Counted from the stretch's first letter, positions 1 to 7,929 are shown. The stretch: 16,694 nucleotides of DNA from an uncultured Oscillospiraceae bacterium (GCA_900757655.1 CAAEOT010000041.1:1-16694), one strand, 5' to 3'. Program-made: numbers and translations. The notes: generated by a model not told the origin, from the sequence alone.

Positions 1-40
1 GGCACGCCCCGGCTGCACCGGGGCGCGCTGCCGTTTTTTA
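1..40 (+). terminator. Hairpin with U-run, plus-strand terminator
   Basis: CGCCCCGG (5-12) pairs with CCGGGGCG (18-25) around a 5-base loop. GGCA (1-4) pairs with TGCC (29-32) across a 3-base bulge, and six T follow at 34-39. In this orientation it would stop a plus-strand gene lying left of the window and converging on the M20 peptidase gene, whose stop codon overlaps the T-run. The same hairpin could also act on the minus strand, but the bases that would decide this lie outside the window. Confidence 0.55.
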
Positions 41-1471
41 TTGCTCCTGCGCGCGGATGAGATTCTTGTAGAAATCGACCGCGCCGGGCAGGCAGCTGTA
101 CTCGATGTTTTCGTTGATGCCGTGCATCCCCTTCATCTGCTCCGGGCCGTAGATCACAGGCGCAAAGCGCACGCAGCTGTCGCAGATCTCCTGATAGAAG
201 TGCGCATCCGTCGCGCCGGTCATGACATAGGGACTGACGGGCAGGCCGGGGAACGTCTCCCCGATGACACGCTCCACCTGACGGAACGCCTCGCCGTGGA
301 TGTCCACCGGTTCGGAGTAGTCGTTCGTGTGCACGACCTCCATCTCCAGACCGTGCTTTTCGGCGAGCCGGCGGATGATGGCCAGACTCTCCTGCTCGCC
401 CTGATGCGGGATGAAGCGCATATTTGCACCCAGCGTCGCCTCCTGCGGCAGGACGTTGTACGCGTCCGAGCCGGACTGCATCGTGAACGCGATCGTCGTG
501 CGCAGCATGGCCCCCGCCTGCGCCGACACGCGCGGCAGCACGACCTTCATCAGCGGGGCAAACAGCCAGAGGTTGCCCATCACGAGCCGCAGACCGAACG
601 GCGCATACGGCGCCAGCCGCGTGAACATGGCCGTGACTTCGGGCAGGAACTTCTTGCGAAACGGCGCGTGCTTTTCCACGTCTGTCACGAACGCGGACAG
701 GCGCGCGATGGGGGTGTTCGCTGTCGGGGCGCTGGCGTGGCCGCCGGTGCTGCGGGCGGTGAACTTCACGTCCGCCTTGCCCTTTTCAAACACGCCGACC
801 ATGGCGAAGTTGCCGGGGATGCCGCCGATCGGCTCGGTGATGATGCCGCCGCCCTCATCGCAGACGAGAAACGGCCGCACGCCGCGGCGCTTGAGCTCGG
901 CGACGAGCTTCGGCGCGCCGTCGCCCGCCCACTCTTCCGTGCAGGACGAGGCGATGTAGACATCGTTGGCCGGCTCGTATCCGGCGGCGAGCAGCTCCTC
1001 GACCGCCTGGAAAAACGCCATGACCGAGCACTTGGTGTCCGACGCGCCGCGGCCCCAGACCTTGCCGCCGGCAATGTCGCCGGAAAACGGCGCATGCGTC
1101 CACGTGCCCTCGGCGGGCACGACGTCCTGATGGCTCATGAGCACGATCGGACGGTCGTGCGCCTTGCCCGGCCAGTAATAGAGCAGATTGCCGTCAATGT
1201 CCGTGCGCGCGAGCTTTTCGTGCACGAGCGGAAAGAGCTCCGCCAGCAAGGCGTGGAAGCGCTCGAACTTCTCCGGCTCGCGGACGTTGGCATACGACGT
1301 GGTGTCGCACCGGATCATGGCCGAGAGCTTCTCGGCATAGGCCATGGCGCGCTCGGGATCCGGCTGCGGCTGATAGGCGGACGTTTTGCGCGGTGTGAGC
1401 GCAGCGTGCGCCACAGCTGCCCCCAGCGGGGCCAGCGGTGCGAGCGCGAGATAACCGGGACGGAATTTCAT
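38..1471 (-). CDS. M20 family metallo-carboxypeptidase (PM20D1/CPS1-like)
   Basis: This 477-residue zinc exopeptidase or amidohydrolase should remove C-terminal amino acids from peptides or cleave N-acyl amino acids. Family metal ligands are visible: H114 in MSHQDVVP with D116, bridging D145 in GRGASDTK, the catalytic pair E179/E180 in SCTEEW, D205 in VCDEGG, and H450 in GMHGINE. The STGGHASAP stretch (241-249) marks the lid/dimerisation domain. An Ala/Leu-rich N-terminus (about 7-24) suggests a weak signal peptide or membrane anchor. The frame stays open far upstream, but I place the start at 1471: this ATG overlaps the TGA of the preceding membrane-protein gene (ATGA), with GGAGG ten bases before it. 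It is the last gene of a three-gene operon with two polytopic membrane proteins, suggesting it processes what they transport. Family call is firm; substrate is unknown. Confidence 0.88.
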   Translation of the reverse strand: MKFRPGYLALAPLAPLGAAVAHAALTPRKTSAYQPQPDPERAMAYAEKLSAMIRCDTTSYANVREPEKFERFHALLAELFPLVHEKLARTDIDGNLLYYWPGKAHDRPIVLMSHQDVVPAEGTWTHAPFSGDIAGGKVWGRGASDTKCSVMAFFQAVEELLAAGYEPANDVYIASSCTEEWAGDGAPKLVAELKRRGVRPFLVCDEGGGIITEPIGGIPGNFAMVGVFEKGKADVKFTARSTGGHASAPTANTPIARLSAFVTDVEKHAPFRKKFLPEVTAMFTRLAPYAPFGLRLVMGNLWLFAPLMKVVLPRVSAQAGAMLRTTIAFTMQSGSDAYNVLPQEATLGANMRFIPHQGEQESLAIIRRLAEKHGLEMEVVHTNDYSEPVDIHGEAFRQVERVIGETFPGLPVSPYVMTGATDAHFYQEICDSCVRFAPVIYGPEQMKGMHGINENIEYSCLPGAVDFYKNLIRAQEQ

Positions 1472-2163
1472 TTGACATCTGCCTCCTTTTTCTGCTTGCG
1501 GTACATGCTGTAGGCAATGCCGATGGCCAATGCGCCGCTCGGAATGATCATAAAACTCGTGGAGCTTGTCAGCGACGGAACGAGCATGAACAGCAGGCTC
1601 ATCACGACCAGCGGAGCAACAGCGACCTGCACGTTCTTGCGGAAATACTGATACGCCATCGCGCCGAAGAGCGCCGGGACGACGTTGGCAAACGCCGGCT
1701 GGAGCACGGGGCTCTGCAGCACGGGCTGCAGCGGTACGAGCAGCGCCACGCCAAGCGCGAGCACGACGATGGTCACGAGCGAGCTCGTCGCGATCGAGAG
1801 CGTCGAGATGATCTCGTTTTCGGCCGTGCCGGTCTTGGTGCCGACAATGTCGCGCGCATTGACCGCGCACGGAATCTTCATGTTAATGAGGTTGCCGGTG
1901 ATAAAGGCAAGGTAACCGCCGCCGGCGCCGAGCATGGGCGTGTAGATGAGAAACTCCGCCACACTGCTGACCGTCCACACGAGGCCGACGGACAAAAAGC
2001 CCTTGGCCACGGCGCCCATGTCGGGCATGGCGCCGAGGAACGTGCCGATGAGAAACGGCGCGCCGACGAGCAGCACAAGCGTGATCGCGCTCACGATGCG
2101 GCCGAGGACGTGCGTCCGGCGGTTGAACTGTTCGAGATATGCTTTGCGTTCGGTTTCGTTCAT
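1468..2163 (-). CDS. Polytopic membrane protein, partner of DUF5058 protein
   Basis: A 231-residue protein with about six hydrophobic segments (roughly 20-44, 55-76, 82-95, 118-143, 158-174, 180-220) and a basic C-terminal tail (YRKQKKEADVK). The striking part is a polar central stretch after a glycine run: GAGGGYLAFITGNLINMKIP (79-98), then VNARDIVGTKTGTAENE (101-117). Its density of conserved-looking small and charged residues suggests a pore or substrate-binding loop. Proteins of this type have been labelled small-conductance mechanosensitive channel in annotations, but I see no MscS domain. The start at 2163 is set by AAGGAGGGG just upstream; it lies 12 bases after the DUF5058 gene and overlaps the peptidase start by 4 bases. 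I infer a two-component permease or channel with the DUF5058 protein. The biochemical function is unknown. Confidence 0.75.
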   Translation of the reverse strand: MNETERKAYLEQFNRRTHVLGRIVSAITLVLLVGAPFLIGTFLGAMPDMGAVAKGFLSVGLVWTVSSVAEFLIYTPMLGAGGGYLAFITGNLINMKIPCAVNARDIVGTKTGTAENEIISTLSIATSSLVTIVVLALGVALLVPLQPVLQSPVLQPAFANVVPALFGAMAYQYFRKNVQVAVAPLVVMSLLFMLVPSLTSSTSFMIIPSGALAIGIAYSMYRKQKKEADVK

Positions 2164-2175
2164 GATGTCCCCTCC

Positions 2176-2928
2176 TTACAGCCGCACGAGCACGGCCGCC
2201 GCCATGCCGATGAGCATACTGCCGGCAATGGAGAAGCTCTCCAGCCAGGCCATGTTCTTTTTCTCCGCCAGATACACGAACAGCGCCATCACCGCCGCCG
2301 ACACGGCCACGACGACCAGCGGCGTCCAGTCGCCGGTGCAGGTGAACAGCCCCTCGCCGGACACGAACGCGCCGATGTAGCTGCCGATGTACGCGCACAC
2401 AAGGCCGATGAACATGGCCGTCATGGCACTGTCGCCAAAGCCGACGCCGGAGGCGGACTTGGCTCCGTCATTGCCGAGGCGCTTGAGATAACGCTTATTG
2501 AAAAAGATCGACAGGATCATGCCCCACATGATGCAGACGCTCATAAGCAGGGCGATCGTCGTGAAGCCCTGCGGCGTCATCTCGGCGGCAGACAGGGCGT
2601 GCATGCCGACCTGCTCGGCTGCGGCCTGTGCGACCTGCGTCTCATAGTGCAGTGCGCCGATGACGGACAGGCGCAGCCACGGCCACGGCGTGCCGAGACT
2701 GCCGGACAGAGCGATCACACCGAGCAGGATGCCCACGCTCGGCAGGACCGAGAACGTGGCGCTCGACGTGATGGCGCGCTTCATGCGCGCGGAGTCGATG
2801 CCGATGGCAAGGCCCGCGCGGTAAGAGCGCACGAGGAAAATGACGCACACCACCGCAACGAATGCGATGATGCCGCCGCAGATCGCGTACATGGGTACGC
2901 TGTTGAGCTGGGCTAAGATGTTGTTCAT
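2176..2928 (-). CDS. DUF5058 family membrane protein
   Basis: A 250-residue polytopic membrane protein resembling the DUF5058 family as I remember it: an N-terminal SVPMYAICGGIIAFVAVVCV segment, a conserved block ITSSATFSVLPSVGILLGVI (53-72), and LRLSVIGALHYETQVA (85-100), which looks functional because it puts H94, Y95 and E96 beside a membrane span. About seven hydrophobic segments are visible (13-35, 58-76, 85-97, 121-143, 168-190, 202-220, 231-249). The start at 2928 is preceded by GGAGAGGAG; an earlier in-frame ATG at 2991 lies inside the upstream terminator hairpin and has no ribosome binding site. It is the first gene of an operon with a second membrane protein and an M20 peptidase. 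It is probably one half of a transporter for a peptide or acyl-amino acid, by inference from context only. Confidence 0.8.
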   Translation of the reverse strand: MNNILAQLNSVPMYAICGGIIAFVAVVCVIFLVRSYRAGLAIGIDSARMKRAITSSATFSVLPSVGILLGVIALSGSLGTPWPWLRLSVIGALHYETQVAQAAAEQVGMHALSAAEMTPQGFTTIALLMSVCIMWGMILSIFFNKRYLKRLGNDGAKSASGVGFGDSAMTAMFIGLVCAYIGSYIGAFVSGEGLFTCTGDWTPLVVVAVSAAVMALFVYLAEKKNMAWLESFSIAGSMLIGMAAAVLVRL

Positions 2929-2973
2929 AGACGTTTCTCCTCTCCGGCAGGTGCCGGTCTCTATATGGAAAAA

Positions 2974-2996
2974 CCCGCATGGCAGCGCCATGCGGG
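2974..2996 (-). terminator. Perfect 10-bp hairpin between 8-TM gene and DUF5058 operon
   Basis: CCCGCATGGC (2974-2983) and GCCATGCGGG (2987-2996) pair perfectly around a 3-base loop. On the minus strand a T-run (2970-2973) follows the stem, so it should terminate the 3008-3814 gene. Only 45 bases separate it from the DUF5058 start and I see no good promoter there. It may therefore be leaky, with the downstream operon fed by read-through. Confidence 0.75.
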
Positions 2997-3007
2997 CTTT
3001 TCACAGC

Positions 3008-3814
3008 TTATTGCGCGCCGCCGACCGGCCCGGACACGGCCGGGCGGATGTTGGATGCGGTCAGATAGGACTGAAACAGCAGCATGCCCGCGATGGCCGC
3101 CAGCATGAGCTGCTGCCCGCCGGTGCGGTCATCCGGCAGCGCCGTGATGCACAAAAAGGCCGCGAACTGGCTCCAGAAAATGCTCCGGATCGCCTTCGGG
3201 CGGCCGTAGGCAAAACCGGCAAGCTCATAAAACGCGATGAGCGCGGCGCACAGCGCCAGGATCTCGACCGCATAGGCGGAGACGGTGGGGTTGATGATGT
3301 TGACCTTATAGCTCACGATCAGCCAGAACGCGAGCAGTACGATCGGCATGGACGCACACACGACGGTGCCGGAGGTCGTCTCCCCGTCCCCGATTGAGAG
3401 CATCTGCCAGATAAACGCTGCCCCCGTCACGATCGTGAGCGCAGCCAGCACCCGCTGCAGCCCGGGCGACGAGAGCGTGCCGGAGCTGATCATCAGCCAG
3501 GCGCCGCCGACCGCCAGCAGCGCGCCGAGCACGACGCCGCCGATGGTGCGCACGCGCGGCACCGCGACAAAGGCCGCCGGAAGCGAATCCGGAAAGCTGG
3601 TGTGCGGCTGGTTTTTCATCCGGAAGCAGACCACGGCCAGCACGACCGCGGCGATGACGATCATCAGCGCGACGGCATACGGCCAGATGCTGCCGCGCAC
3701 GGCAAGGCCGGTCTCTTCTTCAAAACAGACCTGATCCTGCAGCCAGCGGAAAAAGATCCCGAACGCTGCCAGCACAGCCGTGCAGCAGCAGATTACCCAA
3801 GCATTTTTGCGCAT
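3008..3814 (-). CDS. Unknown protein with eight predicted TM segments
   Basis: A 268-residue protein that I do not recognise. It is nearly all membrane: hydrophobic segments at about 5-22, 46-66, 91-112, 122-140, 150-170, 182-203, 214-229 and 235-253. A short soluble loop sits between the first two (LQDQVCFEEETGLAVRGS), as do basic turns such as RMKNQPH. No catalytic motif, ATP-binding motif or cysteine cluster is visible. The only start with a promoter close by is the ATG at 3814, with a weak GGACAGG site; a sigma-A promoter sits about 40 bases upstream. It is divergent from spoIID and followed by a strong hairpin. It may be transcribed partly together with the DUF5058/M20 operon downstream. 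Function unknown. Confidence 0.7.
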   Translation of the reverse strand: MRKNAWVICCCTAVLAAFGIFFRWLQDQVCFEEETGLAVRGSIWPYAVALMIVIAAVVLAVVCFRMKNQPHTSFPDSLPAAFVAVPRVRTIGGVVLGALLAVGGAWLMISSGTLSSPGLQRVLAALTIVTGAAFIWQMLSIGDGETTSGTVVCASMPIVLLAFWLIVSYKVNIINPTVSAYAVEILALCAALIAFYELAGFAYGRPKAIRSIFWSQFAAFLCITALPDDRTGGQQLMLAAIAGMLLFQSYLTASNIRPAVSGPVGGAQ

Positions 3815-3834
3815 AACAAACTACCTGTCCCAAT

Positions 3835-3863
3835 ACATATTGAATAGACTTATTTTATACTGA
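3835..3863 (+). promoter_or_regulatory. Candidate sigma-E promoter of spoIID
   Basis: ACATATT (3835-3841), 14 bases, TATACTGA (3856-3863). This fits the sigma-E pattern (KMATATT, 14-15 bases, CATACAMT) well at the -35 and in the ATAC core of the -10, but poorly at the -10 edges. In Bacillus spoIID is a mother-cell sigma-E gene. A leader hairpin follows (CCCTGCG 3870-3876 with CGCAGGG 3896-3902, plus an inner GGCG/CGCC stem) just before the ribosome binding site. Confidence 0.4.
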
Positions 3864-3880
3864 TTTCCCCCCTGCGTCAA
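3852..3880 (-). promoter_or_regulatory. Sigma-A promoter for the 8-TM gene
   Basis: Read on the minus strand: TTGACG (3875-3880), 17 bases, TAAAAT (3852-3857). Transcription should start near 3845, giving a leader of about 30 bases. The -10 overlaps the candidate -10 of the divergent spoIID promoter, so the two promoters probably exclude each other. Confidence 0.6.
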
Positions 3881-3921
3881 GGCGCAAAACGCCCCCGCAG
3901 GGCAGAAAGGAGGCGGCGCGC

Positions 3922-4911
3922 GTGCGCAAAGTTTTCCTGCTGTCGCTGCTGCTCGTGGTGCTCTCGCTCGTGATCCCGTGGCTCGTGGTCACGCTCAGTC
4001 CGGCCGAAGAGCCCGCGGCGCAGCCCCTCCCGTCCGTGACGGCGTCAGCCGCCGTCGCACCCGACAGCGAAACGGCCATCACGGCGCTCAGCGGCGGCGC
4101 GCTCGTCGAGACGACGATGGCCGACTGGCTGCCCGGCGTTGTAGCTGCCGAGATGCCCGCATCCTTCGCGCCCGAGGCGCTGCGGGCGCAGGCAGTCGCA
4201 GCGCGCACGTATATCCTCCAGCGCGTGCGCGGCGGGGCTGCCAACCACCCGGAGGCCGGCGTCTGCGACCAATACACCTGCTGCTGCGCGCACAAGGATG
4301 ACGCCGCGCTGCGCGAACAATGGGGTGCAGACTACGCGCGCAACATGGCGCGCATCCGCCAGGCCGTGACCGACACGGACGGGCAGTATCTCACCTACGG
4401 CGGGCAGCTCATCCGCGCGGTGTTCCACGCCTCGTCCGCCGGGGCGACCGAGAACAGCGCCGCGCTCTGGAGCGGCGACGCGCCATATCTCGTGAGCGTG
4501 TCCTCCCCCGAGACGGCGCAGGACGTGCCGAACTACGTCTCGACGGCCGAGATCGCGGCCGACGCCGTGCGCACGGCCGTACTCGACCGCTATCCGGACT
4601 GCGTGCTCGGCGACGACCCGGGCACATGGTTCGGCACGCCGGTGCTCGATGACAGCGGCCGCGTGTCAAGCATCCCCGTCGGCTCCGAGATGCTCACGGG
4701 CGCGCAGGTGCGCGCGCTCTTTTCCCTGCGCTCGGCGGCGTTTTCCGTCGCATACGGCGGCGGGACGTTCACCTTCACCGTCACGGGCAGCGGCCACGGC
4801 GTCGGCATGAGCCAGTACGGCGCGAACGTCATGGCCCTGCGCGGCAGCGGGTATGCCGACATTCTCGCGCACTACTACCCCGGCACGACGCTCATCCGTG
4901 CGGAGGGGTAG
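3922..4911 (+). CDS. spoIID: Stage II sporulation protein D (SpoIID), lytic transglycosylase
   Basis: SpoIID cuts peptidoglycan glycan strands during forespore engulfment, acting with SpoIIP and SpoIIM at the septal membrane. This 329-residue protein has one N-terminal membrane anchor (4-25), an extracellular linker, then the SpoIID/LytB domain. The signature WLPGVVAAEMPASFAPEALR (69-88) contains the likely catalytic E77, and AQAVAARTY follows. H109, C115 and the cysteine run at 120-122 match the zinc site known from clostridial SpoIID. HASSAGATEN (169-178) and SGHGVGMSQYGA near the C-terminus are further family hallmarks. The start is a GTG at 3922, placed by AAAGGAGG eight bases upstream, which keeps the whole anchor. 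It is monocistronic and ends at a strong hairpin. No spoIIR, spoIIQ or murA lies beside it here. Confidence 0.93.
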   Translation: MRKVFLLSLLLVVLSLVIPWLVVTLSPAEEPAAQPLPSVTASAAVAPDSETAITALSGGALVETTMADWLPGVVAAEMPASFAPEALRAQAVAARTYILQRVRGGAANHPEAGVCDQYTCCCAHKDDAALREQWGADYARNMARIRQAVTDTDGQYLTYGGQLIRAVFHASSAGATENSAALWSGDAPYLVSVSSPETAQDVPNYVSTAEIAADAVRTAVLDRYPDCVLGDDPGTWFGTPVLDDSGRVSSIPVGSEMLTGAQVRALFSLRSAAFSVAYGGGTFTFTVTGSGHGVGMSQYGANVMALRGSGYADILAHYYPGTTLIRAEG

Positions 4912-4916
4912 ATAAA

Positions 4917-4943
4917 AAAGAGACGTTCCAAGAACGTCTCTTT
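4917..4943. terminator. Bidirectional terminator between spoIID and thioesterase gene
   Basis: AAAGAGACGTTC (4917-4928) pairs perfectly over 12 bp with GAACGTCTCTTT (4932-4943) around a 3-base loop. A T-rich tail follows on the plus strand and a run of six A precedes on the plus strand, giving T on the minus strand. It therefore ends both convergent genes. Confidence 0.9.
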
Positions 4944-4956
4944 CCTTTTCATTTGC

Positions 4957-5412
4957 TCACTTCTGCGTATTGGCATCCGTATACGTGGTCTCATCCACAT
5001 AATAAACCGTCATGTCGGCTGTTGCCAACAACGCACCATCATCGTTGAACACTTCCGCCGTAACAAGCCCCGTCGTGCGGCCCTCCTTGACCACGCGGCC
5101 GTGCGCCACGAGCTTGGTCGTGTCCTTGCCCGGACGCAGGAAGTGAATGCTGCTGTCGAGCGTCACGGTGATGCGGCCGCCGGTGCGCGCGGCAACGCCG
5201 GTCGCCACATCGCAAAGGCTGAAGATCAGGCCGCCATGTGCCATGCTAAGCGGGTTCATGGCGTCCTGCGTCAATTCGACCTCCACGACGCTGGTGCCGT
5301 CACCGACCTCCTGAACGACGATATGATTATGCGAATTAAACCCGATAAACTCATTGTAGCGAAACGGATCGAGATAAATTGCCTTGTTTTCCTCTTGGGT
5401 GTTTTGTGCCAT
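4957..5412 (-). CDS. PaaI family hotdog-fold thioesterase
   Basis: A 151-residue single hotdog-domain protein expected to hydrolyse an acyl- or aryl-CoA thioester in the cytoplasm. The family active-site block is intact: N53 in MNPLSMAHGG, the HGG motif at 59-61, and D68 in SLCDVATGVAA, which in PaaI-type enzymes activates the nucleophilic water. IHFLRPGKDTTKLVAHGRVV is the usual central strand pair, and the protein ends in a short polar tail. The start at 5412 has GGAGG upstream. The gene begins 29 bases after the clpC stop with no terminator between, so it is likely co-transcribed with clpC, a pairing with no evident functional link. The substrate cannot be deduced from sequence. Confidence 0.85.
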   Translation of the reverse strand: MAQNTQEENKAIYLDPFRYNEFIGFNSHNHIVVQEVGDGTSVVEVELTQDAMNPLSMAHGGLIFSLCDVATGVAARTGGRITVTLDSSIHFLRPGKDTTKLVAHGRVVKEGRTTGLVTAEVFNDDGALLATADMTVYYVDETTYTDANTQK

Positions 5413-5441
5413 GTTGGGATACGCCTCCGTCCAGATTACAT

Positions 5442-7919
5442 TCAGGACGTTATCGTACCACGTTCACACGTTTTCGTCAAAACAATTTTTCCGTCATGCA
5501 CCTCTGCCGTCACAACGTCCCCATGTTGGAGCGTTCCGTCGAGCAGCATACCCGCCGCCTGATCGGCGATCGTGCTCTGGATGGCCCGGCGCAGCGGCCG
5601 CGCACCGTACACGGGGTCATACCCCGTCGCCGAGAGCGCATCGAGCGCTGCGTCCGGCACCTGCAGCTCCACGCCCGCGCGCTCCATGCGCGTGTTGACC
5701 GTGCCGAGGAGCTTTTGCGCGATCTGGCGGATGTTGGCGCGCGTGAGCTTGTGAAAGACGATGATCTCATCGACGCGGTTGAGAAACTCCGGCCGGAACG
5801 TCTTTTTCAGGTCGGACATGACCATGCTGCGGATCTCGGCGTCCGTGCGCCCGGCGCCCTCGCCCGTCTGCTGCGTGAAGCCGAGGCTGCGGCGGCTGTC
5901 CGTGATGGCCTTCGCGCCGACGTTCGAGGTCATGACAACGACCGCGTTGCGGAAGTTCACCTTCCGCCCGAGCGAATCCGTGAGCTGGCCGTCCTCCATG
6001 ACCTGCAGTAGGAGGTTGAACACATCCTCGTGCGCCTTTTCGATCTCGTCGAAGAGCACGACGGAATACGGCTTGCGGCGCACCTTTTCCGTGAGCTGGC
6101 CGCCCTCCTCGTGGCCGATATAGCCAGGAGGTGAGCCGATGAGCCGCGAAACACTGTGCCGCTCCATATATTCCGACATATCCACGCGGATGAGCGCCTT
6201 CTCATCGCCGAAGAGCGCCTCGGCCAGCGCGCGGCAGAGCTCCGTCTTGCCGACGCCGGTCGGGCCGAGAAACAGGAAGCTGCCGATCGGCCGGTTCGGG
6301 TCGCCGAGGCCGACGCGGCTGCGGCGGATCGCGTTCGAGACCGCGTGCACGGCCTCCTCCTGTCCGACGACGCGGCGGCGCAGCGACGTCTCCATCTGCA
6401 GCAGCTGCTTGCTCTCGCTCGAGGTGATGCCCGCGACCGGGATGCCCGTCCAGAGCGAGACGATCTCGGCTACATCCTCACCCGTCACAGCGCGCACGGG
6501 GCCGGAGTGCGTCTGCTCCCACTGGCTGCGCTGCTGCTCGAGCTCCGTGCGCAGCTTCTGCTCGCGGTCGCGCAGCCGGGCCGCGCGCTCAAAATCCTGC
6601 GCACGCACGGCGCTTTCCATGTCCGCGGTCACGTTCGTCAGCTGCATCTCCAGCGCGTGCACCCGCTCCGGCTGCACCAGTGCCTGCATGCGCACGCGCG
6701 AGGCCGCCTCGTCCACGAGGTCGATGGCCTTATCCGGCAGCCAGCGGTCGCCGATATAGCGCACGGAGAGCGCGACCGCCTTGCGCAGTGCATCGTCCGT
6801 GATGTGCAGGCGGTGGTGCGCTTCGAGCCGCTCGCGCAGGCCGCGCAGGATCAGCAGGCTCTGTTCCGGCGTGGGCTCCGCGATGCGCACAGGCTGAAAG
6901 CGCCGCTCGAGCGCCGCGTCCTTTTCGATATATTTTCGGTACTCCTCGAGCGTCGTCGCGCCGATGATCTGCAGCTCGTCGCGCCCGAGCGCGGGCTTGA
7001 GGATGTTCGCCGCGTCGATCGCGCCCTCGGCCGAGCCCGCGCCGACGATCGTGTGCAGCTCGTCGATGAAGAGAATGACATTGCCCGCGCGCTGCACCTC
7101 GTGCAGGACGCACTTGACGCGCTCTTCAAAGTCACCGCGGTACTTTGTGCCCGCGAGCATAGCCGTCAGGTCCACGCTCACGATGCGCTTCTTTTGCAGG
7201 TCCTCGGGCACATTGCCGTCCGAGATGCGCTGCGCCAGCCCCTCGGCCACGGCCGTCTTGCCGACGCCGGGCTCACCGATGAGCACGGGGTTATTCTTGC
7301 TGCGGCGCGAGAGGATCTGGATGGCGCGCTCGATCTCCCGGTCGCGGCCGATGACCGGGTCCATTTTCCCGCCGGAAGCCAACTCCGTGAGGTCGCGGCC
7401 GTACTGGTCGAGTGTTTTCGTATCGGCGGCGCGGCGCGTCTGGGACCGCGGCGCGGACTGCTGCGGCCGGGGCTTATACTCCGGCCGGCCGAACACGTCC
7501 ATGATGTCCGTGTAGATCTTGTTCAGGTCGCCGCCGGCCGCCACGATGATGCGCGCGCCGGCACTGTCCGCCTCACGGAGGATGCCCATGAGGATGTGCT
7601 CCGTGCCGACGTAGCAGTGACCGAGCCGGTTGGCGTCCTCGGCGGCCAGCTCGATGACGTGCCGCGCCCGGGGACTGAGCCCCTGCTCGGGGGCGCCGGG
7701 CACGCCGCGGCCGACCGTCTCCGTGACCATGCGCGTGAGCACGGCGTCCGTCAGCGCGTTGTCGGTCAGGATGCGGGCACCGAGCCCCTCCCCCTCCCGG
7801 ATGATGCCGAGCAGGAGATGCTCCGTGCCAACATAACTGTGCCCCATGCCCATGGCCGCATCGTGCGCTTTTGTGATCGCCGTGGATGCCCGCTGTGTAA
7901 ACCGTTCGCTGCCGCGCAT
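5442..7919 (-). CDS. clpC: ClpC-type AAA+ unfoldase of the ClpCP protease
   Basis: This 825-residue Hsp100 ATPase unfolds proteins and feeds them to ClpP. Visible in order: two Clp N-repeats (about 3-60 and 80-140, each with a YVGTEH core), AAA-1 with Walker A GEPGVGKT (215-222), Walker B LFIDEL (283-288) and arginines in ERRF (338-341), then the ClpC middle coiled coil with a UVR-like charged helix (about 412-470). AAA-2 has Walker A GPTGVGKT (552-559) and Walker B VVLFDE (620-625). The LGF tripeptide (679-681) is the ClpP-docking loop. I start it at 7919 (MRGSERF) because AAGGAGG lies 10 bases before it; the frame opens nine codons earlier, but that start would put the ribosome binding site inside the gene. 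ctsR, mcsA and mcsB, the usual partners, are absent here. Confidence 0.93.
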   Translation of the reverse strand: MRGSERFTQRASTAITKAHDAAMGMGHSYVGTEHLLLGIIREGEGLGARILTDNALTDAVLTRMVTETVGRGVPGAPEQGLSPRARHVIELAAEDANRLGHCYVGTEHILMGILREADSAGARIIVAAGGDLNKIYTDIMDVFGRPEYKPRPQQSAPRSQTRRAADTKTLDQYGRDLTELASGGKMDPVIGRDREIERAIQILSRRSKNNPVLIGEPGVGKTAVAEGLAQRISDGNVPEDLQKKRIVSVDLTAMLAGTKYRGDFEERVKCVLHEVQRAGNVILFIDELHTIVGAGSAEGAIDAANILKPALGRDELQIIGATTLEEYRKYIEKDAALERRFQPVRIAEPTPEQSLLILRGLRERLEAHHRLHITDDALRKAVALSVRYIGDRWLPDKAIDLVDEAASRVRMQALVQPERVHALEMQLTNVTADMESAVRAQDFERAARLRDREQKLRTELEQQRSQWEQTHSGPVRAVTGEDVAEIVSLWTGIPVAGITSSESKQLLQMETSLRRRVVGQEEAVHAVSNAIRRSRVGLGDPNRPIGSFLFLGPTGVGKTELCRALAEALFGDEKALIRVDMSEYMERHSVSRLIGSPPGYIGHEEGGQLTEKVRRKPYSVVLFDEIEKAHEDVFNLLLQVMEDGQLTDSLGRKVNFRNAVVVMTSNVGAKAITDSRRSLGFTQQTGEGAGRTDAEIRSMVMSDLKKTFRPEFLNRVDEIIVFHKLTRANIRQIAQKLLGTVNTRMERAGVELQVPDAALDALSATGYDPVYGARPLRRAIQSTIADQAAGMLLDGTLQHGDVVTAEVHDGKIVLTKTCERGTITS

Positions 7920-7929
7920 AGATCGTTTG

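Noticed and set aside
1472..1870. N-terminal extension of the M20 peptidase frame to 1870
   Set aside because: It overlaps the upstream membrane-protein gene by 400 bases and reads as Arg/His-rich shadow; the ATG at 1471 has a ribosome binding site and homology begins there.
41..2916. Long plus-strand open frames (490 and 492 codons) opposite the M20/DUF5058 operon
   Set aside because: They are the GC-rich antisense of real genes: Arg/His/Ala/Asp-rich translations with no family motif, no ribosome binding sites, and they cross gene boundaries.
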